A stretch of 64,000 nucleotides of DNA from Chloroflexota bacterium (GCA_016234595.1 JACRBG010000014.1:17230-81229), one strand, 5' to 3'; shown: positions 53,243 through 63,127, numbered from the stretch's first letter. The notes: generated by a model from the sequence alone, not told the origin. Program-made: numbers and translations.

Positions 53243-55045
53243 ATGTCCTCTCAGCCAACTGTAGGCCTGTCTATCACCGCCAAAGAACGCGCCACTGCTT
53301 TGCTTGCCCAAATGACACTGGCCGAAAAAATAGGTCAGATGACACAGGTTGAAAAAAATAGCATTAGCCCTGCCGAAGTCGCCGAGTTTTATATTGGATC
53401 GGTATTAAGCGGTGGAGGTGGGAACCCAGCCTTTAATGACCCCACTCATTGGGCGCAAATGGTACGTGGCTTTCAAGAAGGGGCCTTACAAACGCGGTTG
53501 GCGATTCCGCTACTCTATGGGGTGGATGCTGTACATGGACATAATAATGTCAAAGGTGCTGTGATCTTTCCCCATAATGTAGGTTTGGGGGCGACGCGCG
53601 ATGCGGATTTACTGGAACGGATTGGACGCATCACCGCGACAGAAATCTTGGCAACAGGCGTACATTGGACGTTTGCACCGGCTGTATCTGTCCCACAAGA
53701 TATTCGGTGGGGCCGTACCTATGAAGGCTTTAGTGAAGACACCAACGTGGTCATTGAATTGGCAATAGCCCTCATTCGCGGCCTTCAGGCTCCCAATGAA
53801 GCAGGGCTATGGGCGCTGCCATCAGTCAAACATTTTGTTGCCGATGGGGGCACCACTTGGAACTCCACTAAGCCCATCGAATGGTTGCCGGGGAGTAACT
53901 GGCAAGCGGCCACCCAATTTTACAAGATTGACCAAGGGGACGCCCAAATAGATGAGGCAACCTTACGACGTGTTCACCTCCGTCCTTATGAAGCGGCCAT
54001 TGCTGAAGGTGCGCTCAATATCATGGTGTCATTTTCATCGTGGCAGGGTCTAAAAATGCACGCCCAGCGCTATCTATTGACCGATGTGCTTAAGAACGAG
54101 TTGGGTTTTGAAGGCTTTTTAATATCGGACTGGATGGCAATTCAGCAGTTAAATGCGGATTTCTATACCTGTGTAGTGCAATCCATCAACGCGGGTTTGG
54201 ATATGGTAATGGTTCCTTTTGAATATCAGCGCTTTATTGCTACCTTGACGGAAGCTGTGCAAAAAGGGGATGTGTCCCAAGCGCGGATTGATAATGCCGT
54301 CGAACGCATTTTGCGGGTCAAGTTTGAACTTGGCTTGTTTGAAAAGCCATTGGTTGGAGATACGCTACTGTCCAAAGTTGGCTGTACTGAACACCGCGCC
54401 GTAGCCCGTGAAGCGGTTCGTAAATCCGCTGTGTTGCTGAAAAATGATGGTAAGGTACTTCCCCTGCCCAAAAATCTAACTGAGATAATTGTGGCAGGCA
54501 ATGCTGCGACGGATTTGGGCATCCACTGTGGTGGTTGGTCAATTGAATGGCAAGGTGCGCCGGGTAATGTGACGATGGGCGCCACTGTTTTTAAAGGCAT
54601 TCAAGAATCAGTCGGGGATAAATCCGAGATTATATTTACTGACAGCGGTGACTTGGTTGCCGAATTAAAGGCCGAGGTTGGGATTGTGGTTGTGGGAGAA
54701 CATCCTTATGCCGAGGGCTTTGGTGATCAACCTGACTTATCCCTCACCCCCGAACAAATTGCTTTGATTGAAAAAGTGCGGCCCCACTGCCAAAAACTCG
54801 TGTTAATCTTGCTTTCAGGCCGCCCACTGATTATCACACCACAGCTACCCTTGGCTGACGCTGTTGTGGCAGCATGGCTACCCGGCACCGAGGGTGCAGG
54901 CATTGCGGACGTGCTGTTTGGGGACTATCCCTTTACTGGAAAATTGGCTCATACATGGCCGCGCACGATGGAGCAAATTGAGCAGAAATCAGCAGGCCAA
55001 CCCATCGCAGACCCATTATTCCCATTTGGTTTTGGACTTTCATAA
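53243..55045 (+). CDS. Beta-glucosidase, glycoside hydrolase family 3
   Basis: This 600-residue protein is a two-domain GH3 enzyme without a signal peptide, so it should act in the cytoplasm on imported oligosaccharides. The first domain has GVDAVHGHNNVKGAVIFPHN, the SVKHFVADGG motif and the nucleophile Asp in GFLISDWMAI. The second domain (about 400-600) is the alpha/beta sandwich that closes the site (AVLLKNDGKVLPLPK; VVGEHPYAEGFGD). It would release glucose from beta-1,3/1,4-gluco-oligosaccharides. GAAGGAG precedes the ATG. Confidence 0.93.
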   Translation: MSSQPTVGLSITAKERATALLAQMTLAEKIGQMTQVEKNSISPAEVAEFYIGSVLSGGGGNPAFNDPTHWAQMVRGFQEGALQTRLAIPLLYGVDAVHGHNNVKGAVIFPHNVGLGATRDADLLERIGRITATEILATGVHWTFAPAVSVPQDIRWGRTYEGFSEDTNVVIELAIALIRGLQAPNEAGLWALPSVKHFVADGGTTWNSTKPIEWLPGSNWQAATQFYKIDQGDAQIDEATLRRVHLRPYEAAIAEGALNIMVSFSSWQGLKMHAQRYLLTDVLKNELGFEGFLISDWMAIQQLNADFYTCVVQSINAGLDMVMVPFEYQRFIATLTEAVQKGDVSQARIDNAVERILRVKFELGLFEKPLVGDTLLSKVGCTEHRAVAREAVRKSAVLLKNDGKVLPLPKNLTEIIVAGNAATDLGIHCGGWSIEWQGAPGNVTMGATVFKGIQESVGDKSEIIFTDSGDLVAELKAEVGIVVVGEHPYAEGFGDQPDLSLTPEQIALIEKVRPHCQKLVLILLSGRPLIITPQLPLADAVVAAWLPGTEGAGIADVLFGDYPFTGKLAHTWPRTMEQIEQKSAGQPIADPLFPFGFGLS

Positions 55046-55061
55046 GCAAAGGATACTTTCT

Positions 55062-57191
55062 ATGAGATTCAATCGCTTGTGGTCAGTTATATTGATTATC
55101 GCTGTGATGATGGGTTTATCATCCCATGTGCCCCCTATAAGTTTTGGGCAGGGCGGGTCTAATCTGGCGCCCGACGGCGTGAGTGGGGAAACCTATTATG
55201 CACCGTTCCCAGTGAGTATTGCTCTTGACGGTGAATTTGACGATTGGGCAGGTGTCCCATTGGTTCATATGGAACAATCTCCCGATGGGCCGGCTGTTAA
55301 TTTTGGGGCGGCGGCTGATGGTGAATTTATCTATCTCTACGGGGATATTATTGATAGTAACATTATCAGCGGCGAACATGGCGAAGACTATTGGAACGAA
55401 GACTCCATCGAATTCTATTTGAATGGCACGGGGGATTTGACCCTCAGTAGCTATACTGACGGGGTTGTTCAGATTACTATCCCGGCGCTTGACCGCAATT
55501 TGCCTCCGGAAGAAGCAATTATTTCGGGCGTGCGCGGGCTATCAGCCAACGCAAAACTGTTTGCCGTTCCCACCGAAGAAGGCTGGTCGGTTGAAGTTGC
55601 GGTACCTTTGAAGAGCGACATTTGGGATATTACACCCAAACACGAGGCCGAAATTGGTTTTCAGGTACATCTGAATGTTGCCGCCGAGAAGAACCGCAGT
55701 GGCAAGCTGATGTGGTCAATTTTCGATGCCAGCGACAAGTCCTATCAAGACCCCAGTTTGTTCGGCAAATTGATTTTTTATGAGGCATCTGCTCAACCTA
55801 CCGCTGCTGTCATACCGGGAGTTTACCAATTTTCCTCGGTCTTAGATGAAGATGGCGCACTGGATGATTTTGAAAATGGCATCTGGATGGGCTATGACAA
55901 TGCTGATTTACCGATGGGGCTTGTTCCTGCTGAAAACAGCGCCCTAGCAATTCGTCAGGTATTGCCCGGTAGTGAAATTGCCCTACCTGAACAAAAAGAG
56001 GTCAATAATGTATTGGCCGTCCAATATGCGACAACGGGTGGTTTCCAGCATATCTTCACTGATGGGTCGAACCGCATTCAACAAGATTGGTCGGCCTATA
56101 ATGCGCTTGGTTTTTGGCTCAGCGGGTCAGTAAGTGGCACGATTTCACTTTTGGCTGGTGATTCAGCCGAGCTTTGGACCTCTCCATTCACCAATGAGAC
56201 TGAAGGCTGGCAATATGTCATTGTGCCATTTGCGTTACTGCAATCAAGCTCTGGTAGCCCTTTACCGCTGACTAACATCTCAGGTTATGGCTTTGAATTC
56301 ACATCTACCAATGAAGTTAACAACGCTTATCTGGATAATTTTGAGCTATTTACCGCCGAAAATACGACAGGGGTTAGTTATCTTGATGCACAGCCAAAAG
56401 CAGCTTTTGTGATTGATGAGAGCATCACGTGGGATTCGCGTGAATGGTCATTGTTGTGGTCAGATGAATTTGAAGGTGTCGCCAACACTCCCATCAATGC
56501 CGACAATTGGACATGTGAAACCGGCGGAAATGGTTGGGGCAACGGTGAATGGGAATATTATACTGATCGGGTAGAAAATGTATCGCTTGATGGTACAGGC
56601 AACCTAGCGATTGTCGCCCGCGAGGAAAATCCCAACGACTACACCTGCCACTATGGACACTGTACCCATACCTCGGCGCGATGTATCACAGCCAATAAAG
56701 TCGAATTTACCTATGGTCGTGTCGAAGCCCGCCTCAAGATTCCATATGGGCAAGGTATTTGGCCCGCTTTTTGGATGTTGGGCGCTAACTTCAGGCAGGT
56801 TGGCTGGCCCGGTTCTGGCGAAATTGACATCATGGAGAACGTCGGATTTGAGCCCCAAACAGTGCATGGCACGGTACACGGGCCACGATACTCTGGCGCC
56901 AACGGCATTGGCGGTGGTTTTAGCCTAGATGAAGATTTCTCAGCCGATTTTCATGTCTATGCCATTGAATGGGATGCCAATGTCATTCGGTGGTATGTGG
57001 ATGGTGAATTGTACAAGATCGTATCTTTGAACGATATGGGTGGCCGAGAATGGGTATTTGACCATGACTTTTTCCTGCTTTTGAATGTCGCAGTCGGCGG
57101 TGCTTGGCCCGGTTTCCCCGATGAAACAACGGTGTTCCCCCAAACCATGCTTGTAGATTATGTGCGGGTCTATCAGCTTACCGCTGATTAG
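55062..57191 (+). CDS. Secreted GH16 beta-glucanase (laminarinase-like) with two accessory domains
   Basis: This 709-residue protein has a signal peptide (about 1-30), a CBM9-like sugar-binding domain (about 45-235), a CIA30/CBM11-like beta-sandwich (about 260-430) and a C-terminal GH16 domain (about 460-709). The catalytic motif is GEIDIMEN, with both Glu residues and the Asp present; FWMLGANF and VGGAWPGFPD are also typical. The loop pattern fits beta-1,3-glucanases. It would cut laminarin-like polymer outside the cell. ATG 55062 follows AAAGGA; the open frame extends back into the GH3 gene but that part is not used. Confidence 0.92.
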   Translation: MRFNRLWSVILIIAVMMGLSSHVPPISFGQGGSNLAPDGVSGETYYAPFPVSIALDGEFDDWAGVPLVHMEQSPDGPAVNFGAAADGEFIYLYGDIIDSNIISGEHGEDYWNEDSIEFYLNGTGDLTLSSYTDGVVQITIPALDRNLPPEEAIISGVRGLSANAKLFAVPTEEGWSVEVAVPLKSDIWDITPKHEAEIGFQVHLNVAAEKNRSGKLMWSIFDASDKSYQDPSLFGKLIFYEASAQPTAAVIPGVYQFSSVLDEDGALDDFENGIWMGYDNADLPMGLVPAENSALAIRQVLPGSEIALPEQKEVNNVLAVQYATTGGFQHIFTDGSNRIQQDWSAYNALGFWLSGSVSGTISLLAGDSAELWTSPFTNETEGWQYVIVPFALLQSSSGSPLPLTNISGYGFEFTSTNEVNNAYLDNFELFTAENTTGVSYLDAQPKAAFVIDESITWDSREWSLLWSDEFEGVANTPINADNWTCETGGNGWGNGEWEYYTDRVENVSLDGTGNLAIVAREENPNDYTCHYGHCTHTSARCITANKVEFTYGRVEARLKIPYGQGIWPAFWMLGANFRQVGWPGSGEIDIMENVGFEPQTVHGTVHGPRYSGANGIGGGFSLDEDFSADFHVYAIEWDANVIRWYVDGELYKIVSLNDMGGREWVFDHDFFLLLNVAVGGAWPGFPDETTVFPQTMLVDYVRVYQLTAD

Positions 57192-57208
57192 CCCTGCGTG
57201 AAAGACAG

Positions 57209-57247
57209 ACTGCCCCGATTCATCACATGCTGGATTGGGGCAGTTTT
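57209..57247 (+). terminator. Terminator of beta-glucan operon
   Basis: ACTGCCCCGAT and ATTGGGGCAGT form a stem with one mismatch, followed by TTT. It lies 18 bases after the GH16 stop. Confidence 0.75.
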
Positions 57248-57252
57248 GAAAA

Positions 57253-57280
57253 ACTAAAACCAGCCACGCGCTGGTTTAGT
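57253..57280. terminator. Second hairpin in convergent gap
   Basis: ACTAAAACCAGC and GCTGGTTTAGT form a stem with one bulged A. It may be the terminator of the convergent phosphofructokinase gene, 57 bases past its stop. Confidence 0.5.
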
Positions 57281-57337
57281 GCCCTAAAGGATTCAAACTC
57301 CAAATACGACCCCTTATTACAGATAATGTGGTCTCTA

Positions 57338-58480
57338 TTAAGTCAGGAACATGGGCATCCCAAGTACATGGCGGATGCGTGGACGATAAAGATCTGAATC
57401 ATATAATTCCGCGACGTTGGCACGCTTCTTGCCTTGGGAGAGGGTTGTAATCGGCACATCACTGTAGACCCCACGTTGGAGGCAGACCAATCTACCAGAT
57501 TCACCACGCTCAACTAGACTCATTGCTACATGGGCGAAGTTGGCGGCAACCATCAGGTCAAGCGAATCTGGAGCGCCGCTACGCATCAGGTAGCCAAGCT
57601 GCTGGTAAATGATGTTTTGTCCAGTTATGTCTTTTAATGTGTCCCCAACATGCTGCCCAATACCCCCTAGTTTGCGATGTCCATACGCATCTTCCTGACC
57701 ACTTTCCATCACTTGCCCTTCCATCGGGTGCGCGCCTTCAGAAACGGTCAGCATCGCGTAGTTACTCGGATTGTTCTTCTTATCGTCGAGAAGGAACGCT
57801 GCGAGCTTATTAAAATCGAATGGGACTTCGGAGATGAGGGCACGATCAACCCCCGCGAGATACGCCGCAATCAGCGAGGTCTCGCCTGAATTCCGCCCAA
57901 ATAGCTCAACCACCGCAATACGTTCATGCGAACCAGCCGAGGTGCGTAGCGCGTGAATGAATTCGACACTGCGCGTGACAGCCGTCGAGAAGCCAATGCA
58001 GTAGTCCGTTCCATAGACGTCATTATCCATCGTCTTGGGAATGCCGATCACGCGCATCCCTTCACGTGAAAGCCGCTCTCCATAACTCAAGGTGTCATCG
58101 CCGCCAATTGGGATCAAACAATCAATACCCAACTTGTTAATGACATTGAGTACATGTGGGGTCACGTCGCGCACGCCGTCACTGGAATCGCGTAGAAACT
58201 CTGGGAGGTCTTTGTTTTTAATCTTGGAGGGGTTTGTACGTGAGGTATGGAGAAATGTTCCGCCGGAGCGATCTACTCGACGCACCGCCTCACGGTTGAG
58301 CGGTGTTACCCAACCCTCATTATCTTCAGGGTTGGCGGGGTTATATGCAACAAGACCCATCCAACCACGGCGCACCCCGAAAACTTCATAATCATTATCA
58401 ATCGCCCGACTCACAATTGCTTTGATAGCAGAATTGAGACCCGGAACATCGCCTCCACCTGTCAAAACAGCCAGTCGCAT
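57338..58480 (-). CDS. 6-phosphofructokinase, pyrophosphate-type signature
   Basis: This 380-residue enzyme phosphorylates fructose 6-phosphate. Family motifs are [34 protein letters not shown] with the catalytic Asp, and [12 protein letters not shown]. The two residues that separate ATP-users from pyrophosphate-users (Gly104 and Gly124 in E. coli) are Asp129 and Lys149 here, the combination of PPi-dependent enzymes. It could thus work reversibly in glycolysis and gluconeogenesis. It resembles group III PFKs. It is divergent from the aldolase gene that uses its product. Confidence 0.92.
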   Translation of the reverse strand: MRLAVLTGGGDVPGLNSAIKAIVSRAIDNDYEVFGVRRGWMGLVAYNPANPEDNEGWVTPLNREAVRRVDRSGGTFLHTSRTNPSKIKNKDLPEFLRDSSDGVRDVTPHVLNVINKLGIDCLIPIGGDDTLSYGERLSREGMRVIGIPKTMDNDVYGTDYCIGFSTAVTRSVEFIHALRTSAGSHERIAVVELFGRNSGETSLIAAYLAGVDRALISEVPFDFNKLAAFLLDDKKNNPSNYAMLTVSEGAHPMEGQVMESGQEDAYGHRKLGGIGQHVGDTLKDITGQNIIYQQLGYLMRSGAPDSLDLMVAANFAHVAMSLVERGESGRLVCLQRGVYSDVPITTLSQGKKRANVAELYDSDLYRPRIRHVLGMPMFLT

Positions 58481-58644
58481 AATGAGCGCCCTTTTCTATA
58501 AATAATTTTAATCTTTACATTGATTCTACCATCGTTGGTATGACTGGGGATCTTTCGGGCGAGAATCGGGATGAACAGCACTATGGTGATGTTACTTTTA
58601 TCACTGGTTCCTAACACCATGCCAAAAGTTGAATCAGCCATTGT

Positions 58645-58650
58645 TATAAT
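58645..58650 (+). promoter_or_regulatory. -10 element upstream of aldolase gene
   Basis: A perfect TATAAT lies 40 bases before the aldolase start, within GTTATAATAAC. No good -35 is seen, so the promoter may need an activator or an extended element. Confidence 0.45.
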
Positions 58651-58690
58651 AACTATACCCTTGATAAATAGTTCTTTAGTGGAGGCTGTG

Positions 58691-59791
58691 ATGTTGCTTA
58701 CACGGGTTCCCAATACTACACTTAATTACGATCATATCGTTGAAGTGCTTAACGCAGAAGCTGACAACTTACTTCACCATCGTTGTCAGACCATTAACAA
58801 AGACCGGCTTTATCTTCCGGGGCCGGACAGTGTCTCTGAAATCTGGGGGCAGTCGGATCGCACCCCTCAAGTGCTGCGCAGTTTGGAACAACTTCACAGT
58901 CATGGACGACTTGCCGGTACGGGTTACCTTTCCATCTTGCCCGTTGACCAAGGAATTGAGCATTCCGCTGGAGCATCTTTCGCCAAGAATCCGGATTACT
59001 TTGACCCAGCAAAAATCGTTGAGCTTGCTATTGAAGGTGGATGTAATGCGACTGCCTCGACCTTTGGTGTGTTAGGTGCAGTTGCTCGGAAGTTCGCGCA
59101 CAAAATCCCGTTTATTGTGAAGATCAACCATAATGAGTTGCTCACTTATCCGAACAAACACGATCAGATCATGTTTGGTACGGTCAAGGAAGCGTGGAAT
59201 CTTGGGGCTGTCGCGATTGGCGCAACGATTTACTTTGGGTCTCCCGAAAGCGGACGGCAGCTTGTTGAAGTGGCCGAAGCATTTTCCTATGCACATGAAT
59301 TGGGCATGGCGACGGTGCTTTGGTGCTATCTACGCAATCCGGGTTTTAAAGTCAACGGTACCAGTTATGAGGCTGCCGCCGACCTCACAGGGCAGGCAAA
59401 TCATCTCGGTGTGACCATTCAAGCTGATATTGTGAAACAAAAGCTACCAGAGACAAATGGTGGTTTCAAAGCACTGAATATGGGCGGTTCATCGTATGGT
59501 AAGAATGATGAGCGCATGTATACCCAGTTGTCTTCCGACCATCCCATTGATTTGACACGTTATCAAGTGGCAAACGGCTATATGGGGCGTGTGGGTTTGA
59601 TCAATTCCGGCGGGGCTAGTGGCGCGAACGACCTTGCAGAAGCTGTTAAGACAGCCGTCATCAATAAGCGTGCTGGCGGGATGGGATTAATAAGTGGGCG
59701 CAAAGCCTTCCAACGCCCGATGGTTGAAGGTGTAGCGCTGCTGAACGCTATCCAAGATGTTTATTTGTGTGAAGATGTGACGATTGCATAG
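58691..59791 (+). CDS. Fructose-bisphosphate aldolase, class I (DhnA/FbaB type)
   Basis: This 366-residue aldolase splits fructose 1,6-bisphosphate through a Schiff base. Landmarks are [16 protein letters not shown], the strand [24 protein letters not shown] and [15 protein letters not shown]. This archaeal/FbaB-type class I enzyme is common in Chloroflexota. ATG 58691 was chosen because GGAGG lies five bases upstream; the frame opens 120 bases earlier but has no site there. It is paired head-to-head with the phosphofructokinase. Confidence 0.93.
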   Translation: MLLTRVPNTTLNYDHIVEVLNAEADNLLHHRCQTINKDRLYLPGPDSVSEIWGQSDRTPQVLRSLEQLHSHGRLAGTGYLSILPVDQGIEHSAGASFAKNPDYFDPAKIVELAIEGGCNATASTFGVLGAVARKFAHKIPFIVKINHNELLTYPNKHDQIMFGTVKEAWNLGAVAIGATIYFGSPESGRQLVEVAEAFSYAHELGMATVLWCYLRNPGFKVNGTSYEAAADLTGQANHLGVTIQADIVKQKLPETNGGFKALNMGGSSYGKNDERMYTQLSSDHPIDLTRYQVANGYMGRVGLINSGGASGANDLAEAVKTAVINKRAGGMGLISGRKAFQRPMVEGVALLNAIQDVYLCEDVTIA

Positions 59792-59834
59792 CTTTGAATG
59801 TGTTAGATTTTCCGTATCATGGGGAGCACAACGT

Positions 59835-60104
59835 GTGGATGCTGTGCCCCCTGAGGGCCTCCGCATCCAAGTACGGTACATCCTCACTAGCACTGTCGCC
59901 ACGGCGACTGCGGCTATCATAGAACGTCTCCTCAATTCTTCTCCACCAAAGCAAGAGACCCCAGATTATGAGCAGCGCAAACAGCGCATCCTTGAGTTAT
60001 ACGCAAGCGGGATGACCCAAGCGCAGATCGCTGCTCAGTTTGGCATTTCCACCCGACTCGTGAGCTATATCATTCGCGGAAGAGTTCGCAAGCACGGGAA
60101 ATAA
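59835..60104 (+). CDS. Small helix-turn-helix protein
   Basis: This protein of 89 residues ends in a resolvase/sigma-region-4-like helix-turn-helix (about 50-85; ILELYASGMTQAQIAAQFG then STRLVSYIIRG) with a basic tail. The rest is a short N-terminal helix. It should bind DNA. GTG 59835 was chosen because GGGGAG lies eight bases upstream; a TTG at 59784 inside the aldolase gene is less likely. It is the first gene of the accessory tail and may regulate it or be part of a mobile element. Confidence 0.6.
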   Translation: MDAVPPEGLRIQVRYILTSTVATATAAIIERLLNSSPPKQETPDYEQRKQRILELYASGMTQAQIAAQFGISTRLVSYIIRGRVRKHGK

Positions 60105-60152
60105 ACGCGAGACCGACAACACATAACACTTGCTAGTGGAGAGAAATCTGCT

Positions 60153-61082
60153 ATGAACACCCAGATTGACCTAGAAACAATTTACCGAGAAGAACGGAAA
60201 CGTTGGTTGCGCGAGGACGCCCCGCGCAAATCCCTACGCGACAAAATTGCCGAGAGTGTCCCATATTGGATCATCTTGGTTGCTATCGTCCTATTTCTAC
60301 TCTCAGCACCCCACACAGCACGAGTATTTGGGATGCTTACCCCGACATTGGGATGGTTCGCGCCTATCGCTGTCGAGTTTGGACTCTTGTATTGTTCATT
60401 CCAGCGGCGACTGGCGAAAGCCGCCCAAACGTCTGTCCCCTCAAACACCAAGACACTTGAGATATTGTTTTTCGTCACTGCAATCGTTGTCAACGGCACA
60501 GGCGCATTTGTGTCCGTTGTATCGGAGGCGGGCATTGATGATTTGTCATTCGCTGACATTGGCACGAAGTTTGGGACGCTCCCTGCTACCAGCCAAGCCG
60601 CGCTTATCATGGTGGTGTTGGCAGCCTTCATTATTCCCATTGGGGCATTAGTCGCAGGCGAGGGGTTAGCGGCTTTTGTGCTTGAGCAGAAGGCTGGTGT
60701 GGACTTTCGAGAGCAGCGGTGGCAGGAAGTGGAGCACACCGTCATTTACCGTGCCGTGTTTGCGAGGTACTTGCAACTTGGTTCAACGGAGCGGGAGGCC
60801 CGTCAGCGGGCCATGTCTCAAGTGAAAGGGTATTTAGGCAGCGCCAATCCGCCCAGTATCCGGTTACTGTCCGCTCCGAGCGAACAGGCCGGACAGTCCG
60901 AACACCCGACTAACGGACACAATGGGAGTGTCAAAGCGAAAGTCCGAACATTCTTAGACGAGAACCCCGACATAGCGCAAGGGTCTATCAATCAGGTACA
61001 TGAATTTTTACAAGGGGCGGGGATCGAAGTAGGGCGGACGACAGTTGGCGAGGTGTTGCAGGAACGGAGGTCGGCTCAATAA
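60153..61082 (+). CDS. Membrane protein with C-terminal helical (winged-helix-like) domain
   Basis: I do not recognise this 309-residue protein. It has a charged N-terminal helix, four hydrophobic helices (about 36-56, 60-82, 103-125, 145-175) and a cytoplasmic part with a basic helical segment and a Ser/Gly linker. A C-terminal module (about 260-309; VKAKVRTFLDENPD, GRTTVGEVLQERR) looks like a small winged helix of the kind that follows phage or plasmid proteins. Topology suggests DNA or protein contact at the membrane. GGAGAG lies upstream of the ATG. Confidence 0.6.
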   Translation: MNTQIDLETIYREERKRWLREDAPRKSLRDKIAESVPYWIILVAIVLFLLSAPHTARVFGMLTPTLGWFAPIAVEFGLLYCSFQRRLAKAAQTSVPSNTKTLEILFFVTAIVVNGTGAFVSVVSEAGIDDLSFADIGTKFGTLPATSQAALIMVVLAAFIIPIGALVAGEGLAAFVLEQKAGVDFREQRWQEVEHTVIYRAVFARYLQLGSTEREARQRAMSQVKGYLGSANPPSIRLLSAPSEQAGQSEHPTNGHNGSVKAKVRTFLDENPDIAQGSINQVHEFLQGAGIEVGRTTVGEVLQERRSAQ

Positions 61083-61181
61083 TCCCACAATGTTGAAGAC
61101 GAAAAGAAGGTCGGCGAATTTTTTGGTGTGTATGTAGGTCGCCACTTCCTCTCGATGTATTAGTAGGGTTGTTTGCCGTGC

Positions 61182-61187
61182 TATACT
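61182..61187 (+). promoter_or_regulatory. -10 element close to HExxH gene start
   Basis: TATACT lies nine bases before the ATG at 61197, so a transcript from it would have almost no leader. No clear -35 is seen. Confidence 0.4.
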
Positions 61188-61196
61188 GACAAAGAA

Positions 61197-62342
61197 ATGC
61201 AGGAAGGCACGGCAGATTTATCAAAGCCTGTTATCCTAACAGAGCATCATGCAGAGAATGAAGGCCAATGGTTTACTTCATTTGTTGACGTGGTGCGGGA
61301 AAGCCAGAAGGTGTGGCACAGCCTCAAAAAACCACCTATTCGTGAAGTTTCCCAGTCAGTAGATATTCCACATTTTGTCCGCGAACATATTACATCCATA
61401 GCACTAGATAACGTGCCCTCATACGTTCCAGAAAACTTGGTAAGCCAATTAAGAAAAACACATCCTGAGCCAGTCATTGGGATTGGAATGGTTATTGATC
61501 GACGTACCATTTCCGAGAATGAAATTGCTGAATTAATTTATTCTGTTCCAGAAAGGGTTTTGTCGGAACAAGAATCTTGGGAGAAAGGAATACGTTTGTT
61601 GAATGAAATCGCAACAGACACGCTGGCAAATGACATATTAAAGCAAATCTACAAACGAGACGATCCTCAAAAGAGAGATAGTAGAGAAGCATTACAGTCG
61701 TTTGCTATTAAGCAGCGCACATTGAGGATTGGAGAACGTTGGTTTAAGCGCCTTGCCGGGGTCGTCGCCCGATTATCATCTCGGCCAACGTATGCAAAAG
61801 GGATCCGTTTGGCGCAAGAAGCTATGGGTGGAGTGGGCGCATATGAAGCATTTCGGCAAAAACTTGTGGTGGCAATGTTGTCTGGTGAGCGGGCAGAGAT
61901 TGACGAATTTCTAAAATCCAAAGGGTATACCGATTTAGATACGTATGCCTGTGATATTGGAAAACAATCGTACTATGGAGACACGCCCATGGCAAATGCT
62001 TTACGCCCATTGTCCAAGTCATTAGCAGGAGGGATACCGTATTATAACGCAAATGGAGTTTCGCTACGGTCTTTCCCTGGAGTTATTCAATTATCTATGC
62101 TCAATGTGACAGATAAGGTTGTGACAGCAGCTAGTGGTCTTGGCATCTATTCTTTAGCCAATGGCATGACTCATCCGGTGGCAGCGGTAGTAGGTTTAGG
62201 TACAGCAGCCATTGGGTTTGCAGCAGCAATACCCTCAACGCTTCATATGCCGCACACCGTACTTCATGAAACGTGCCATTATCTATCAAATAACCTTACT
62301 CACTTGGGCCTATTTCCGATTCAAGGCTATCGCAAGCGGTAA
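61197..62342 (+). CDS. Uncharacterised protein with C-terminal HExxH motif
   Basis: I do not recognise this 381-residue protein. It is mainly helical and hydrophilic to about residue 300. Two hydrophobic stretches follow (about 310-355; VVGLGTAAIGFAAAIPSTL) and then VLHETCHYLSNNLTH near the C-terminus. The HExxH motif, with a further His eight residues on, looks like a zinc metalloprotease site, but the protein ends about 20 residues later, so a third ligand domain may be missing. Base composition is more AT-rich than its left-hand neighbours. ATG 61197 was preferred over TTG 61173. Confidence 0.55.
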   Translation: MQEGTADLSKPVILTEHHAENEGQWFTSFVDVVRESQKVWHSLKKPPIREVSQSVDIPHFVREHITSIALDNVPSYVPENLVSQLRKTHPEPVIGIGMVIDRRTISENEIAELIYSVPERVLSEQESWEKGIRLLNEIATDTLANDILKQIYKRDDPQKRDSREALQSFAIKQRTLRIGERWFKRLAGVVARLSSRPTYAKGIRLAQEAMGGVGAYEAFRQKLVVAMLSGERAEIDEFLKSKGYTDLDTYACDIGKQSYYGDTPMANALRPLSKSLAGGIPYYNANGVSLRSFPGVIQLSMLNVTDKVVTAASGLGIYSLANGMTHPVAAVVGLGTAAIGFAAAIPSTLHMPHTVLHETCHYLSNNLTHLGLFPIQGYRKR

Positions 62343-62481
62343 TATCAAGAAAACAGGGTTTGTATTTATTATTTTTATTGACCCTGCTTTTGGCTAAGAT
62401 GTATACTCTATTTTGTCATCACTCTTTTCTTACTTCTCAAAATTAACCCACCATTTTTTATTTAGTGAAGGACAAATTTCT

Positions 62482-63045
62482 ATGTCTAACGAGCAAGATG
62501 ATATAGATGCATTAGCAGAATTTGTATTTAGGATAATTGGCCCCATCATTATCTTTCCCATACTGGGGGCAATCAGAATACAAGCACGCGGCTGGGAAAA
62601 TACGGCAACTTGGTATCGGGCGTTGTGGGTGGCATCTGTAATAGCCTCCGTTGTTATCTGCGGTGCTATAGTTTATTCTCCGTCTAGCAATTCTTCTGGT
62701 GAATCTAGCAACGGGCAACCCCAAGGTAGCACTAATGTACCCATTAGCTATACGAGCGGAAATGTCCCAAATGCCGCGCCTTTATCTTGCCCCAATACTT
62801 TATCCTCTCGCCTAATCATCAATCAACGAGGTAGGGTGACAAGTGGTGTACCAAATCGGTTACGTGAGTCTGCAACAACTGACTCACGTCAGCTAGAACT
62901 GATGCCTGAATATAGTGAATTTTGGGTTCTAAGTGGGCCGACATGCAATGAAGGATTTGCGTGGTGGCAAGTTAACTATAACGGTTTAATAGGCTGGACT
63001 GCCGAAAGTGGAAGTAATGAATATTGGGTCGAGCCAATTCCATAA
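62482..63045 (+). CDS. Membrane-anchored SH3b-domain protein
   Basis: This protein of 187 residues has a short polar start, two hydrophobic segments (about 15-32 and 47-65), a Ser/Gly/Asn-rich linker and a C-terminal bacterial SH3-like domain (about 115-187; RLIINQRGRVTSGVPNRLRE, FWVLSGPTCNEGFAWWQV, GLIGWTAES). The SH3b domain is very like those found in many Chloroflexota surface proteins and would lie outside the membrane, possibly binding cell-wall or surface polymer. ATG 62482 follows AAGGA at nine bases. Confidence 0.75.
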   Translation: MSNEQDDIDALAEFVFRIIGPIIIFPILGAIRIQARGWENTATWYRALWVASVIASVVICGAIVYSPSSNSSGESSNGQPQGSTNVPISYTSGNVPNAAPLSCPNTLSSRLIINQRGRVTSGVPNRLRESATTDSRQLELMPEYSEFWVLSGPTCNEGFAWWQVNYNGLIGWTAESGSNEYWVEPIP

Positions 63046-63097
63046 TTGATTATCGGGAATCCTAGAAAACGTCGCTACTTCATATTAAAGCGGCATC

Positions 63098-63127
63098 TTG
63101 AAACTTATACTTTAGACATGCTACGAT
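63098..63127 (+). promoter_or_regulatory. Promoter giving a near-leaderless transcript
   Basis: TTGAAA (63098-63103) and TACGAT (63122-63127) are spaced by 18 bp. The expected start of transcription falls at or next to the ATG at 63134. A second -10-like TATACT lies at 63106-63111. No ribosome binding site is present for this gene. Confidence 0.5.

Noticed and set aside
54864..55061. Upstream extension of the GH16 reading frame into the GH3 gene
   Set aside because: The frame is open by chance within GH3. The ATG at 55062 has a ribosome binding site and begins a clear signal peptide.
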